Program-made: the position numbers and the translations under genes
Assembly: GCA_003254905.1 (NCBI GenBank)
Contig: QANU01015246.1
Coordinates: 461,675-525,674 of the forward strand
DNA from: Nissolia schottii
Taxonomy: Eukaryota; Streptophyta; Magnoliopsida; Fabales; Fabaceae
Reading direction: 5' to 3'
DNA: 64,000 nt
The notes under the pieces: generated by a model
The model's database searches: none
Told to the model about the DNA's origin: nothing
Seen by the model: the letters and a program-made list of their open reading frames with translations, nothing else
Part shown: positions 12,778 to 24,708 of the stretch, in pieces
How positions within the stretch are numbered: position 1 is the first letter of the stretch
Layout of the letters: each line of letters begins with the position of its first letter

Positions 12778-13625
12778 AACACATAAACTTGTCTCTAGCA
12801 TGGACATTGAGGGATTGGCATAGGGTGATGCCAAACAAAACACGCTCTCAGCATGTCTATGGTAGAGCAACAAGGGGAACTATGAGGCGTAATGGATTGG
12901 GGGCCTTTGAGCTCTGCCTCACGTCCCAAGGAGGCCGTGGGACCCACTCCAAGGACTTTTGGCCAAACATGGAACCTTGAGAATCAACCAGCCAAACACG
13001 CCCTTACAGGCAAGCTGGCAACCACATAACACAAAAACGCCCAGTAGGTTGCAGGGCGTGTTTTCGAGATGCCCCTGGTGACCCATTTGCAGAAGCAACC
13101 TGTGGCCAGCCTGTAGCATGTTTTTAGGGCCTGCTTATCACTGCCTAAGAATGGAGACAAAAGGGGGATTTGTTTGTGCTTAGGTTATTTTGGTGAAAGA
13201 GGGTGTTTTGAGAGAAGGGGCAGATTGGGGTCATGTTGCAGACTGGGGAGCAGGCAGCCAGGACCTGCAGCTGCTGCTCCCCGAAAAGGACAGGACATGA
13301 AGAAGTCCAGGGGGCAGGGAATCCGAGAAAGAGAAAAATGAGGGAAAGGAAGAATGAAAAAGAAGATAAGAAGAGAAGGAGGAGGGACTTGAGAAGGAGG
13401 AAGAAAAACATAACAAAAAACAGCACAAGGAGAACGAAAAGAACAGCAACACAACAGCAGAAAAAACAAGAGAAAAACCAAAACAAAAACAGAGAAGAAA
13501 AACCAGAAAGCAGGGAGCATCACCATAGCCATGGGCTGCATCAGAAAAACACGCCCTCTCCCACGCTCAGAGGGTGTACACCACATTGGTTGATTCTCAA
13601 GCTCCATAAACAAGCTCACCCACAC
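12778..13625. mobile_element. Unassigned, relatively GC-rich repeat-like block with internal inverted repeats
   Basis: The composition shifts abruptly from the AT-rich flanks. A 15-bp string CTTGAGAATCAACCA (about 12975-12989) recurs inverted at about 13587-13601. The string AACACGCCCT occurs near 12996 and 13546 and inverted near 13054. Bases 13310-13500 are an A/G-rich tract whose reverse strand gives long low-complexity frames, not called as genes. Inverted ends about 610 bp apart suggest a non-autonomous DNA element or part of an LTR, but no superfamily can be named. Confidence 0.35.
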
Positions 13626-14145
13626 TAGGGCTTGGATTGGTAGGCAGGGCTGTTCATCCCTCACCATCCAACCCTCATATTTCCCCATTTCCCTTTTGTT
13701 CTTCTTTTCTTTCCTCTCCCTTAATCCTAAAACAAGCTTACCTATCCAAAATCTCAAAATCTCACACATTTATTTTATGTTTTAAACTTGTTTATCAAAA
13801 CGGTTTAAATCAGGAACTTATCACTAATTTGTTTTCAAGAACGGAAATTTCAGAGATTTGACTGTCTTTCACTCGATTTAACTCTTTAATAATTACCAAT
13901 TGGTTTTTGAACCAAAGCTAAATAAACAAATGTCTGGGGGGAGGGGGGTTTAGTTTTCTTTATTTTATTTTGGACAAAACGGGGTTTTGATTTAATTAAT
14001 AGGTTCTAGTGAAAATCGTTATGACTTTTGTTATTTTCTTATATAACAGGGTCTAGTTGTACTCCAAATTCTGATTCTTTCCTAATTATTGAATGCACTT
14101 TTTAATTAATAAAAAAAATGAAATGTATCAAAGACCAGCATGGAA

Positions 14146-14149
<4 letters not shown>

Positions 14150-14193
<44 letters not shown>
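14150..14193. repeat. (AG)n microsatellite
   Basis: About 44 bp of uninterrupted AG dinucleotide repeat. Confidence 0.95.
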
Positions 14194-14196
<3 letters not shown>

Positions 14197-17100
14197 ATTG
14201 TTTTCAGAGGTCACATGGTGAATGAATGGTATAGTGATGGATCAGAAATGGTGCTCAGCGAAGGTCTCGATTACCATGCAGCTTTCCTCAGTATTTTACT
14301 ATTTGTTTGGTCTGAAATGACAAAGTTGCACCCATTTGATTTGTGCAGTGTTGGGGCTGTTTTGGTCCAATCGACATCTTGTGGGATAAGGTTGTCCTAA
14401 ACATGGGTTTACAGTTAAATTATTATGCAAATTATGGTTAGGTCGCTTGATAATAAGTAATAGTCGCATTAGTGGAGCAATGAGTTAACTTAATCAAAGA
14501 GATGTAACAATGAATCCACATATAAGTAAAAGGTATGCTCTGATTTTAACAAGATGAACAATATCGAATTCATCTAAACTTTGTATTGACAACAAAAAAA
14601 ATAATAATAATTCAGCATCATATATTCATAATAACATCAAGATCAACATGACAACTTGTGTCCCATGATTATTCTTGAGGAAGATACACGGCAGATACAG
14701 CTAATGAAGGTCTGTTCCAAGTGGTCGAAGTTCTTAAAAACAGTGGATCGCATTTGATGCAATGCTATGCAATTATGCAGGGGTAGATACTCATGCCAGC
14801 TAGGTGTTTTTTTATTTCTTGAAAGGGAAAAAAAATAGTTAGTGGATAAATTTTCTTCCCGTTTTACTTTAACAATTGAAGAAAGTTGCCCATACACCCA
14901 ATGTTGGTATTAGTATTAATTAAGTGCTGCATAATTCCGGGTCCTGAAAATTTAAACAGATGGGAATTTGGAATGGAATATATAACCGTGTATGAATTTA
15001 GAAGGATGCAAAAGCTTGCAATAATGAATTGATGATGGAGCCACGTAGAGGACAAACTAAAAGCAAATTAGAAATTTTGAGAGCGAAAGCTGGTATGGGT
15101 CTGACTGGTACTTTCACTTGCAAAGCACTCAAAATGCAATCTACTTTTTTGGGTAAGTAAATGAATGGAGGGGTAGTTTTTTTTTTTTTTTTTTAAAGTA
15201 AGGTTAGGTACTTAGGTATACAACTTAAATTCAGTGGTCGTATAACTAAAGTATAGCTATGGACGTTATATATAATTACAATTTTTTTTTTATACATGTA
15301 CAAATTTTTGTAATATATATAAGTATTTTAAACTAAATAAAATTTAATATATTTTATATTAAATAATGAAAAGTAATTATCACTTTTTGTCTTTAGCTTC
15401 CTATCCATATTGATTCACTTTCTATTATACACAAGTATTTTAAAATAGATATACAAAATTTTGAATTCGCATGCACAAATTTTTTAATAATCTTAAAAAA
15501 ATGAAAACGAAAATAAAAACATCATTATTCACCTATATAAACTTTTAAATAAGTATACATAAACTTTTAAATAATTAAAAATAAAAAGTGCGATGAAAAC
15601 AAAAATGAAAAAATTTGAAATTCATAACTTCTTAACTCTAAAATTCATAACTTCTTACCAAGATGAAAAAATGAAAGGAGAGAGAAAACAAAAATTAAAA
15701 TAAGTTATTGTATTCAATTAAATTTCAGTTGCAAATAATAAAATTTTGCAATCTTTTAGGGCATTCTAAAACATAATGCTAGTTGGATGATTACGATGAA
15801 GTTCTATCGCATTAATTAATCCAAGTATAATCCATGCTAAATTAATGGCTGCTCTGCTCATAAAAGGGTGAATAATGTAGTAGTTACGTACATATTCTTG
15901 TTTTGTAGCCAGATTATTGCATTTCCGAATTAAACTACTCTTTATTAAGAAACTATTGACTGAAAATATTATAATCAGAATTGAAAGATTCGATCGCGTG
16001 AACCACCACTGATTTAGAGACAAAACTTATGACCTCCTCTTTTTTTTTTTTTTAAAGATTTTCCCTATATTTGGATTTTTGACCCATTCAACAAACAAAT
16101 ATCTGTATAATAACTGAAAGAAAAAAATGTATCATTTTTCGTTGTCATTTTCATTCGTCGCTAACATTAATAATTATTTAGTTTCGTGAATGTTCAAAAT
16201 TCTATCACTTCATTATCAAAAGTCGAAACTTGAAGAGAGGGACAATTTGTTAATAAAAAAATCTATAATTTATTAGTAGTGAACAAAATAAATTCACGAG
16301 TCATTTCAAATAATATCGGTGTCAATAATCGATAGCTTGTTTTTTTAAAAAAAAATAATAATTAGAGTTCATATATATGTCATATTGAGGAAAATCTATA
16401 CCAAAATGAAAATTATATTGATAAAATTATATTTATGGAGTAGGCATTATTACCAATCATGTGCAGCACTAGCAGCAACTGCTTCAAGAAGAACAAAATA
16501 ACCCATTCTCAATTGGTTGGAGGCCACATGATAAAGGTTCTGCAGCCTTTCAATTGTTCCATTAATTATAAGGATAAAAAGAATACGCAATGAAATTATT
16601 AATAGAAATTGATTATAACGATTTCAAATCTATAAATTAAATTAGTAACAAATATAGAGAGAAAAATAATGAAAAAGTTGACCCTTATAATAGAGAGAAA
16701 ATTCATTATGATAATTTTGAGTGGCCTCTAGAATTTATGCATCAAAATATAAAATACATATAAAATAATTTAGTAACTTTAAAGGTTAATTTGTATTTCT
16801 CAACTTTCAAGTTAATTACATGTCTATTATGCCTATCATAAAAATGTACTGTACATCCAAACCTTCTAAACCATTCATAGTAGTAGTTTTTTAACACCAA
16901 ATAAGTACCATTCCTTTTCACTAGCCACTAGGTAGTGGCCACAATGGATGGATGGTGTGTAACTAATTCATAGCTAAGAGAAAATATGTGTATTGGAAAA
17001 GATAAAAGGAGAGCATGGGGCAGAATTTTTTCTATAATTAACAAGTCTCGTACACGGCAAGAAACAATTAATTTTTATTTCTAGTAACACACATACAGGT

Positions 17101-19090
17101 GGGAAAAAAATACATGAATTAGAGGAAGAGTTCAAATTCATATGGTTTAGATGAGGTTGAAAAGGCTTTTGAACGATCAAAAGCAGCACTATATAAAGTT
17201 GACGTATGCAAATAAAATTTATTCACCGGCCAAGCTAGCTAATTTGTTTACAATATGATTTATATGTACGAAAATTTTTTATGTGAGTATAAATCTAACA
17301 TATCATTCTTAAATATATACATAATAAAATAAATTTTATTTAGTAAAATTCGATAAAACTTAGCAAGGCACATAATAAATGTAATAAAACCTATTTTTAT
17401 TGCGCATGAATTTTAAAATAATGTGTTAAATTTGTATTTACACAAAAATTTATCTGTTAGTACATACTATGAGATAGCAACTTGTTGTGCCTTGAAGTCA
17501 AAGGCAAATTAATAAGATTAGCATGCATCACCTAAAATGAAACCCAATGGGGACATTCTTATGATGCAATTGGAGGAGTTTTGGTCAGATAAGCATTCAA
17601 AATTGAATTAGATTCCTTGTTGAGGCAGCCACACCCACAGAACATACACATTACGCAAAAATGCGTCTAGCCTACGGCGCCATCATCACTTCCCTTGATC
17701 GATAGGCATCAATTTTTGTGGCTTCAACAGAAGATATGGCATACCACACGTGGAATTATAATTAACCGCCATAAAAATGTTGTTAGGTAGCTTTTTATTC
17801 CTTTTTTATTGTGAGTAAAAGTTCAAAATAAATGGGTTAGTTTGATTTATAAAAAAAAATTAATTTGATAATTGTCAATTTTAAATTTGAGTTAATTTAA
17901 TTTTTAATAAATAAAAATATTTAATTTAGTCTTGTTAATTTTAAATTCAGCCAAATTAAAGGATGATTAAGAATAAAATGAAATTATATATAGGGGGGGT
18001 GGTGTTTTTCACTTTCCCCTCTCTTTTCTTCCTTTATCGTTAGTCCCTTTTTCCTTGCTGATTAAGGAAACAACAACCGCCAAGCATAGTATATTAGTAT
18101 TACACATGAAAGTTAAAGGTCAATTTAAATGTCCTTCATTGGTAAGGGAATGTGTTTGAGCCACACAAGGTTTTATGGGCTGATTTGGCTCACTTAACAC
18201 TTGTCAATTTGCTATAATACCGTTATATAATAAAGGAAAAAATACTAATAGCATAAAAAAGAACAAGAACGGAGAAAATGTACCGGAAGGCGAAAGGTCT
18301 GTGTCTTTGGGTGATTGGGATTGAAGCAAGATATCTCAGATGCAAAATAATATGATGTTATCGTTTTAATTATTTCATTATTATCACTGATGAAATAAAC
18401 AGGCTAGTTAAAAAATCGCCTTTCGATCTCTTTTTCTTAATCATCCCTAACTACTGCTCTTGATCACCTCGAACTATTCCTAAATCGTGCTATGGGTTAA
18501 GAGAAATTCTACATGTAACAACAAAAGTGTACAAAATATAACAAAAAAACAAAATTATTATATAATAATACAAGTGTATAAAGTTCATGTATAAATTACT
18601 GTATCTTGTAAGTTATTTATATATTTTTTTTTGTTGGACGGTTGCTTGACTTGACTTGGAGGGGCTAGTCTTTTCATTTGTTTGGGCTTTGGCCTCATTG
18701 TATAAAAATAAAAAACCCAGGCTTTAAGAGATACCGAACAAAAGCTGAAGTGGCGAGAGGCATTCAAACGATGAATGGCAAAGGTAGTAGTAAAAGCAGG
18801 AAGCTGACCCAGAAATGCAACAGAGGCTATCAATAACCATCATTGGTGACTCTAAGAATATTGCGTTATCAGAGATACACTCTCTCCCTTGACTGCACAG
18901 TCGCAACAACAATATATGACATTTTATAAAAAAAGAAAAAAGAAAAATGTCAGCAAAACTCTCTCACATTATTTAGATGAGATGAAAGTGTGAGTGTGGG
19001 AGAGTCTTAGGGACTCTTTAGATTAGGATTTCTTTAAAAAGAAAAATTAAATAATAAAATTATATTAATAAATATGATTGTATAAAATGT
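14194..19090. other. AT-rich intergenic region without recognisable genes
   Basis: No conserved exon could be read on either strand. Poly-A and poly-T tracts and short tandem AT motifs dominate. The segment 15430-15620 resembles, inverted, the repeat family at 1108-1600. A GT-poor stretch at 17860-17960 (TTAATTTGA-type repeats) looks like decayed repeat DNA. Confidence 0.5.
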
Positions 19091-19099
19091 TGTAAAAAG

Positions 19100-19250
19100 T
19101 AATGTTAGTCTAGTAGATAAGATATTATTCTAAATGATAGAGGTATTGTGTTCGAGTCTCAGTACTGGTGGATGCGCACCTAGTAATTCTACCAGTGTTG
19201 TGATCAAACGGTGATCAACAGTGCAATACCCCATATGAATAAACCCTACA
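19100..19250 (+). mobile_element. tRNA-derived SINE-like sequence
   Basis: TTAGTCTAGTAGATA at 19105-19119 resembles a pol III A box. TGTTCGAGTCTC at 19149-19160 resembles a B box. The spacing of about 40 bp is that of tRNA-derived SINE heads. The rest of the tRNA does not fold as a tRNA gene, so this is called SINE-like. Confidence 0.45.
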
Positions 19251-19441
19251 AAGTCAGTCTACTCTAAGTATGGGATGATACAATATGGAGGCGTGTACAC
19301 GCCTTACACATAATATCCAATCACGAGCCTCATTCCAAATATGTTGTCACACATGACAATTTTGTTACTCAAGAACAGAAGAGTCCTCTGGACCAACGTT
19401 TACATGGTGAGTCATCTTATACATTGTAATAGTGAGCATAT

Positions 19442-19610
19442 AAATTTAGTACTAATCACTAAAATAATCAATCAAAACAAAACAATAGATATTAATAAAT
19501 TTAGTATTGATCACTAACATAATCAAACAAAACAACCGTTATTAATAAATTTAGTGTTGATCACTAACATAATCATGCAAAACAAAACAAAACAAAAAAT
19601 ATTAATAACA
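19442..19610. repeat. Three-copy ~50-55-bp tandem repeat
   Basis: The segment AAATTTAGTRYTRATCACTA followed by AATCAANCAAAACAA starts near 19442, 19497 and 19547. A second short repeat with AGGTCCTC/AGGTTCTC cores follows at 19660-19740. Both lie just beyond the 3' end of the Mutator-like transposase remnant and may be its subterminal repeats. Confidence 0.6.
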
Positions 19611-19810
19611 AAACAATACATCAAATGTGTTCAAAATAAAATAATACAAACACATTAACAGGTCCTCAAACAAAACAATACACAAAAAAATTAAAAGGTT
19701 CTCACCCAAAATAATACATAAACACAAATAAAGGTCCTCTAATAAATGTTCAACCATAACAACAAAACATGTCAAACTAGTTTAACTTGATGGTCCGCCA
19801 CCATCATTCA

Positions 19811-22800
19811 CTAAAGCTTTGTAACGACGACTATTATGGTCAACTGTCTACACTGTGAACAGTGTTGCATTGGGCCTTTCTCAACCCAATCCATTTCATT
19901 TCTAATTCTGGTTGACTTAAGTCGTCCTTTATCCCTACACAATCTAGGGTCAAGCACTAATGTCCAATCATGAGCTGGTGGCCACCATGGTTCATCCTGG
20001 ATGGGCTCCCACGAAGCCTCATAAGCTCGATAAACACTTTCATTTTTATACACATTATGCACATATTGATAAAGGTCAATCGCCTTGGAAGAACAGACCG
20101 TCAATGCATGAGAGCAAGGAAAGTGCAATGCTTGAAATATACCACGGTCACACCAACCTTCTTGAAAGCTTAAAGTAATTTTTTTACCACTTTCTTGTTT
20201 GAGGGTTGAATGCCTCTTCAACAAAAAATTTAGTTGTCTTCCTATCAAATAAGGTTGCATGGTGGGAGCTTGTCTTTTCAATGTTAGGCAACCAATGTTC
20301 ATAGAAAGCATCAACATACTGTTGATTATCCACATAAAGTTTCTTTTGGCCTTAGTTTTTCTCTTCACAAAGTATTCTACTAATTTGAAAGAAGTCATCT
20401 GAACTAGTGCAGTTATTGGTAGACAACTAGCCCCCTTTAAAACTCCATTTATACACTCTGACTCGACCACCATCATCATATGCTAAACTCCACTTTTCTT
20501 TAGGAATTTTTTTAAATCCAATTGAATATTTCTTCTGTTTCAGTGAATTTATCCAATTTCTCATCAAATTTCAGTCGACAAGATTCACTTCCTACAAAAT
20601 TATTATAATGATTTGTATTATTGATCTAACTAAAATAAACAATTATGAATACTTTAAATGAAAGAAACAAATTTATTACCTATGCTCTTCAAAGAGTTCT
20701 TCAATGACACATTGTGAAACTTGCTATTAAAATTACTGCCAATATAACATAGTGATGAGGACATGATCAATGGCAAAGACCAAGAGGCAATTAAATGACT
20801 TGGAGGACCAATGACAAAGGCAAAAGCTAGAAAAGCAAAAGAGGCTTTACAACTAGTTTTGGTAACCATTATGAAAATGGGGATTAATTTAGAAAATGAA
20901 GAGCCGAAAATGGTGAATTGCACCATGGAAACGTGTGGTCCAAGTTGTGCAACCTGAATGAGACTTTTTTAGAGTGTTTGTTTAATGTTTTTGTAATAAA
21001 TGGCTATGCCATTCAATTTTGGATGCTTTTAGCCGAATTATTTAGTTTATGACATCAATAATTAACATTAGCTGGTGCTCATTATTTGGTTTTTAGTTAT
21101 ATTTCTTATGACATTAGTTGTTTCAGCCGTTGGGGCATTAATTACTCATTATTCCTTGTTTTTATTGGACTTTGTAACCAACCATTGGCCAAGCAGCATA
21201 AAGCCAGCTATTTGGTTATTTTGAAAGAACAAGTTGAATGATAACCAGATTTTCTATCATATTATGAGAGTGATTCTCTAAATTCTTGAGTGATTCAAGA
21301 GTGAGACTATCAAAGGTTCTTCCAAGTCCTTTGTGTGTTTGTCTCTTTATCCTTTTAATCAATTCCACACATCATAACTTTCCTATCCAATTATATCCAT
21401 TACATACACACATACATCTTTGACATCCATTCCAGCCACCAAATCATTCCAATTCGTGATAGCTATTTCATAAACCCATACTTTCAATTTGGTGATAACA
21501 TTGGTCATATCACGTAGACAGTACACATGATACACATGAGGTGGTTGCCATCCAAGGTTAACATTATCCACTACTGCTATGATACTGTTATGTCGATCAT
21601 ATATCAAACATATTCCTTATTCTCGTGTGACATGTTCATGAATACAAGATAAGAACCAATTCCAAGCTTCCTTTGTTTCCCCATCAACAATAGCAAATGC
21701 AAGAAGTAATGGTCTTCAGTTTCCATCTTGTGTAGTTGCAATCAACAATTTTTGTTTATATTTGCCATATAAATGAGTCACATCAATTTGAATAAATGGC
21801 TCGCAAAATCAAAATCCAAGCCACATGGTTTGAAAGTCCAAAACAAGTGAACAAACATTTGTTTTAATTAATCAACTCGATTATGCACCACATAGTCATC
21901 AATTTCCAACACCACTACAGTGTCTAGCATAAAATGTTTAATGGCCTCTAACCATCTGGGCAACCTCTCATAAGGTTTCTCCCAATCACCAAAAATTTCA
22001 ATAGATGCTCTTTGCTTCGCCAACCAAGCTTTTCGATATGACAACTTATATCCAAATATACTTTTAATCCTCTCAAGTAACAAGCATATCTCAACATCAG
22101 GCTGTGTTCTAACCATGCCCTGTATATACCTTTGGACCAAAACAGATCGCAACTTCTTATGATCTCCTGTCATAGTGATGTTTACAAAAGTGTGTGGTCC
22201 ATTATTTTGAGAAATTTTCCATTTATTACACTTCTTACTGTTAATAGCCCTAACACTCCAACTGCAAGAAGCCCCAAATTGAGAACACTTAGCAGTTAAC
22301 CTTTGTGTGTTAGACAATTCAACCCTATAATCTCGATGTCTTCTGATTGAATAATGATCTAAAGCTGACTTCACGACATCTTTTGTTGGAAATTACAATC
22401 CAACAAACAGTTCTTCTTGTTTCATACTCAACAAATCTAGTAGTCTCACCATTAGCAAATTCATCCCAATTAATTTTTGAAAATTGAGGACAAGGATGCT
22501 TAAATGCATTTTCAGGAACAACATTAGCCGGATGGACATTGTTAGCAAAAACACCTATTGGAAGGTCATTGTTACAAACAAAGACAATGGAGAAACTTGA
22601 TGCACATTAACAAAATCATCGACCTCATCTTCTGAATCCATAGTTAAATCATCACCATCATCATTAGTAGCAGCTTAGTAAATACTCTTTGTCATCACTT
22701 GTGTCAGATACCACATCTTTCATTAGTGTATTTTCACATTGAGATAAATTCACACAAACAAAAGGTTGAGTCATATTGGTTGAAGTTGTAAATGGAGAAT

Positions 22801-23263
22801 GAAAAGCTGGAGGATTTTGAAATAGGCTCATATCTTCCTGAAATACAAGAGCAAAATATGTCATTGACGATTGAGTGTTGATAGGATTTGAAGGATCACT
22901 CTCAATATTCACATGAGTTTTTCTCTCTCTTGTTTCTACCTCAACAAACACCTTAGTTGAAGTTAAATTTGGATTTTGTTCAAAAGCATCTATCATGCAT
23001 GTAACATCTTCATCATCAAACATATAAACACCAATAGATTTCAACCCATCACCCGACCCTTGTAGTAGTCGAAAAACAATTCTTGATACCAATTGATTCT
23101 CTCGTAGCCTTAATTTCAAACAATTTTTTTTCTTCAAATCATCTAAACGCTTATCCTGCTTAATCATAATAGATGTCGGATTAGGACCATCATACATAAA
23201 CCCATGTTCACCTTCATACATTCTCCCATTAGAATAAATGAGCACAATAAGATATTTCTTCAT
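19811..23263 (-). pseudogene. Broken Mutator-like (MULE, MURA-type) transposase
   Basis: Reading the minus strand from 23263 downward gives an N-terminal segment (22664-23263). A MULE N-terminal/DNA-binding-like segment follows (21868-22374, with YRVELSNTQRLTAKC). Next comes the DDE catalytic region (about 21590-21800), with a DVTHLYGKYK block carrying the first Asp and IYDRHNSI as the second-Asp block. The last part (19811-20600) contains IPKEKWSLAYDDGGR, SECINGVLKGASCLPITALV and the SWIM-type zinc finger region (FPCSHALTVC), then STRIRNEMDW. It is dead: stops follow DGN and THxE in the catalytic part, a frameshift separates IPKEKW from SECINGV, and a retrotransposon piece splits it near 20754-21508. 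Clear long terminal inverted repeats were not found. Confidence 0.88.
20754..21508 (+). mobile_element. Ty3-gypsy 3' end (pol tail plus LTR-like DNA) inserted in the MULE
   Basis: On the plus strand 20807-20950 reads as the variable C-terminal tail of a Ty3-gypsy polyprotein (GPMTKAKARKAKEAL, then a stop). About 550 bp of LTR-like text follows, ending in GTGTGTTTGTCTCTTTATCC and CATTCCAATTC-type sequence. The MULE frame resumes on both sides: the block ending HVYCLRDM lies right of the insertion, and YIGSNFNSKF lies left. Similar strings at the junctions (AATATAACATAG at 20742 and CATATCACGTAG at 21509) may be a diverged target-site duplication. Exact ends are uncertain. Confidence 0.6.
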
Positions 23264-23746
23264 TTTCTAATTTTGGATAAAACGCATTATATGTCAAACA
23301 TACAATTAAAACCAATAAAAAATATATTCAAACATTTAAAATTCACACCAATAGATATACTAAATAGCATATTAATTAACTAGTCACAAATTCAATACTA
23401 TACTACTCTATGCATCAATCTATCATAAATAGCTTAGCAAACTAATATAAATAACATTTATATAGTCAATTTAAAGATTACATTTAAAGAAATTTATGTA
23501 ATTCACACATATTAGTTAAACTATAAATTTAGAAAAAAAAAATAATAGTATTATAATAAATTAAAACTTACAAGTCTGCTACACAAATTGAATAAGCTAC
23601 TCATAGCCTTTGACAACTCAAGAGTGAAGAGAGAATTTGGATTCTGGAGAGATGATGGATTTGTAGAGAGAGAAGTGAATTTTAGAAAATGAGAATGGGT
23701 GAAGTGGTTTGGGGTGGTGGGGTTGGTTTATTGGGCTCGAGTACAA

Positions 23747-23895
23747 ATTCGTCAAACCGGTTGGCGAATGTATAAAGGATTTGGCTAGCAGGTTGCAAAT
23801 ATGGCCCGTGTTCGCCTATCCCATTGGCGAATTTGGCCCTGATTTGCCTAGCCGATTAACGAATATGAAGTGGCTTCGCCACGTGGCCACAAGTG
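23747..23895. repeat. Palindrome array A: ~32-bp tandem units with ATTCGCC/GGCGAAT arms
   Basis: Five units start near 23747, 23779, 23810, 23842 and 23874, so the period is 31-32 bp. Each is an imperfect short palindrome, best seen at 23810-23832 (TTCGCC, eight bases, GGCGAAT) and 23747-23769 (ATTCGTC...GGCGAAT). The array lies about 480 bp beyond the N-terminal end of the MULE transposase remnant. Confidence 0.7.
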
Positions 23896-24083
23896 TCATG
23901 CTGGCCAAACCAGGTGTATTCCTGCAATATGTTTTGAAACAGGGACATTTTTGTAATATGTTTTATTAAGAAGGGTAATATAGTAAAAAAACTCTTATTT
24001 TTTAAAAGGCGTGTACAATTGCACACGGGTTGACTTGGGTCGGGTTTGGGGTAAAAAAAGGGGGTATATACATTATTATAGTT

Positions 24084-24345
24084 TTTGAAGAAACAATTAT
24101 CCATAATGTGGGCAGTACAAAGAAATTACCGATGTATGTTTTTTTGGGGCTGAAATCGCCACCTCTGAAATTTTATTTTTTTTAAAAAAAAAGGGCTGAA
24201 ATCGTCACCCCTATGGCGATTTCAGCCCCTTTTAAAAAAAATCGGGGCTGAAATGGCCATAGGGGGTGGCGATTTCAGCCCCAAAAAAACCATACATCAG
24301 TAATTTCTTTATACTTCCCACATTATGGATAATTGTTTCTTCAAA
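24084..24345. mobile_element. Foldback/MITE-like element B with ~80-bp inverted arms
   Basis: Bases 24084-24163 and 24265-24345 are inverted copies about 80 bp long with only about three substitutions and one indel. The arms end in GGGGCTGAAATCGCCACC. Between them lies a further palindrome at about 24193-24229 (GGGCTGAAATCGTCA... to ...TGGCGATTTCAGCCC), separated from the arms by TTTTAAAAAAA spacers. High arm identity points to recent origin or conversion between arms. No clear target-site duplication was seen. Confidence 0.8.
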
Positions 24346-24650
24346 TGCAATGCAAATGTAAAAAAACCAAAAAAAAAGTCCAACTCAATTAAATCTCTAC
24401 ATGTTGGGTTGAGTTGATTTTCAATTTTTTTTCTTGAAATTCAACCCGACCCAACCATTTACGGTTTAAATTGGATCGGATGATCGGGTTACCTGTTTAT
24501 TTTTATTTTAGATTTTAAAATTCTCAAAGAATATAAAAGAAAAATTAAAAATTGAAAAAAGAAAAGAAAATAAAAGAAGAAATTGTATATATGTTTACTT
24601 AATAAGATAGTGATATGAGGATAAGGACGAAATAAATAATGAAAAAATTG

Positions 24651-24652
24651 TA

Positions 24653-24704
<52 letters not shown>
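24651..24704. repeat. (GT)n(AT)n microsatellite
   Basis: A short TG repeat passes directly into about 36 bp of AT dinucleotides. Confidence 0.93.

Positions 24705-24708
<4 letters not shown>

Noticed and set aside
13145..13769. Long minus-strand frames (up to 194 codons)
   Set aside because: Poly-Phe/Leu/Ser low-complexity translation of an A/G-rich tract; no motif.
19100..19250. Possible true tRNA gene
   Set aside because: A- and B-box-like motifs are present, but no acceptor stem or anticodon arm could be folded by eye.
20654..20926. 90-codon minus-strand frame as a gene
   Set aside because: Its end (YIGSNFNSKF) is MULE transposase and its beginning is antisense of the inserted gypsy piece.
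19289..24017. Possible MULE terminal inverted repeat (GTACACGCCTT at both ends)
   Set aside because: Only 11 bp match and one side is itself a palindrome; too short for a Mutator TIR.
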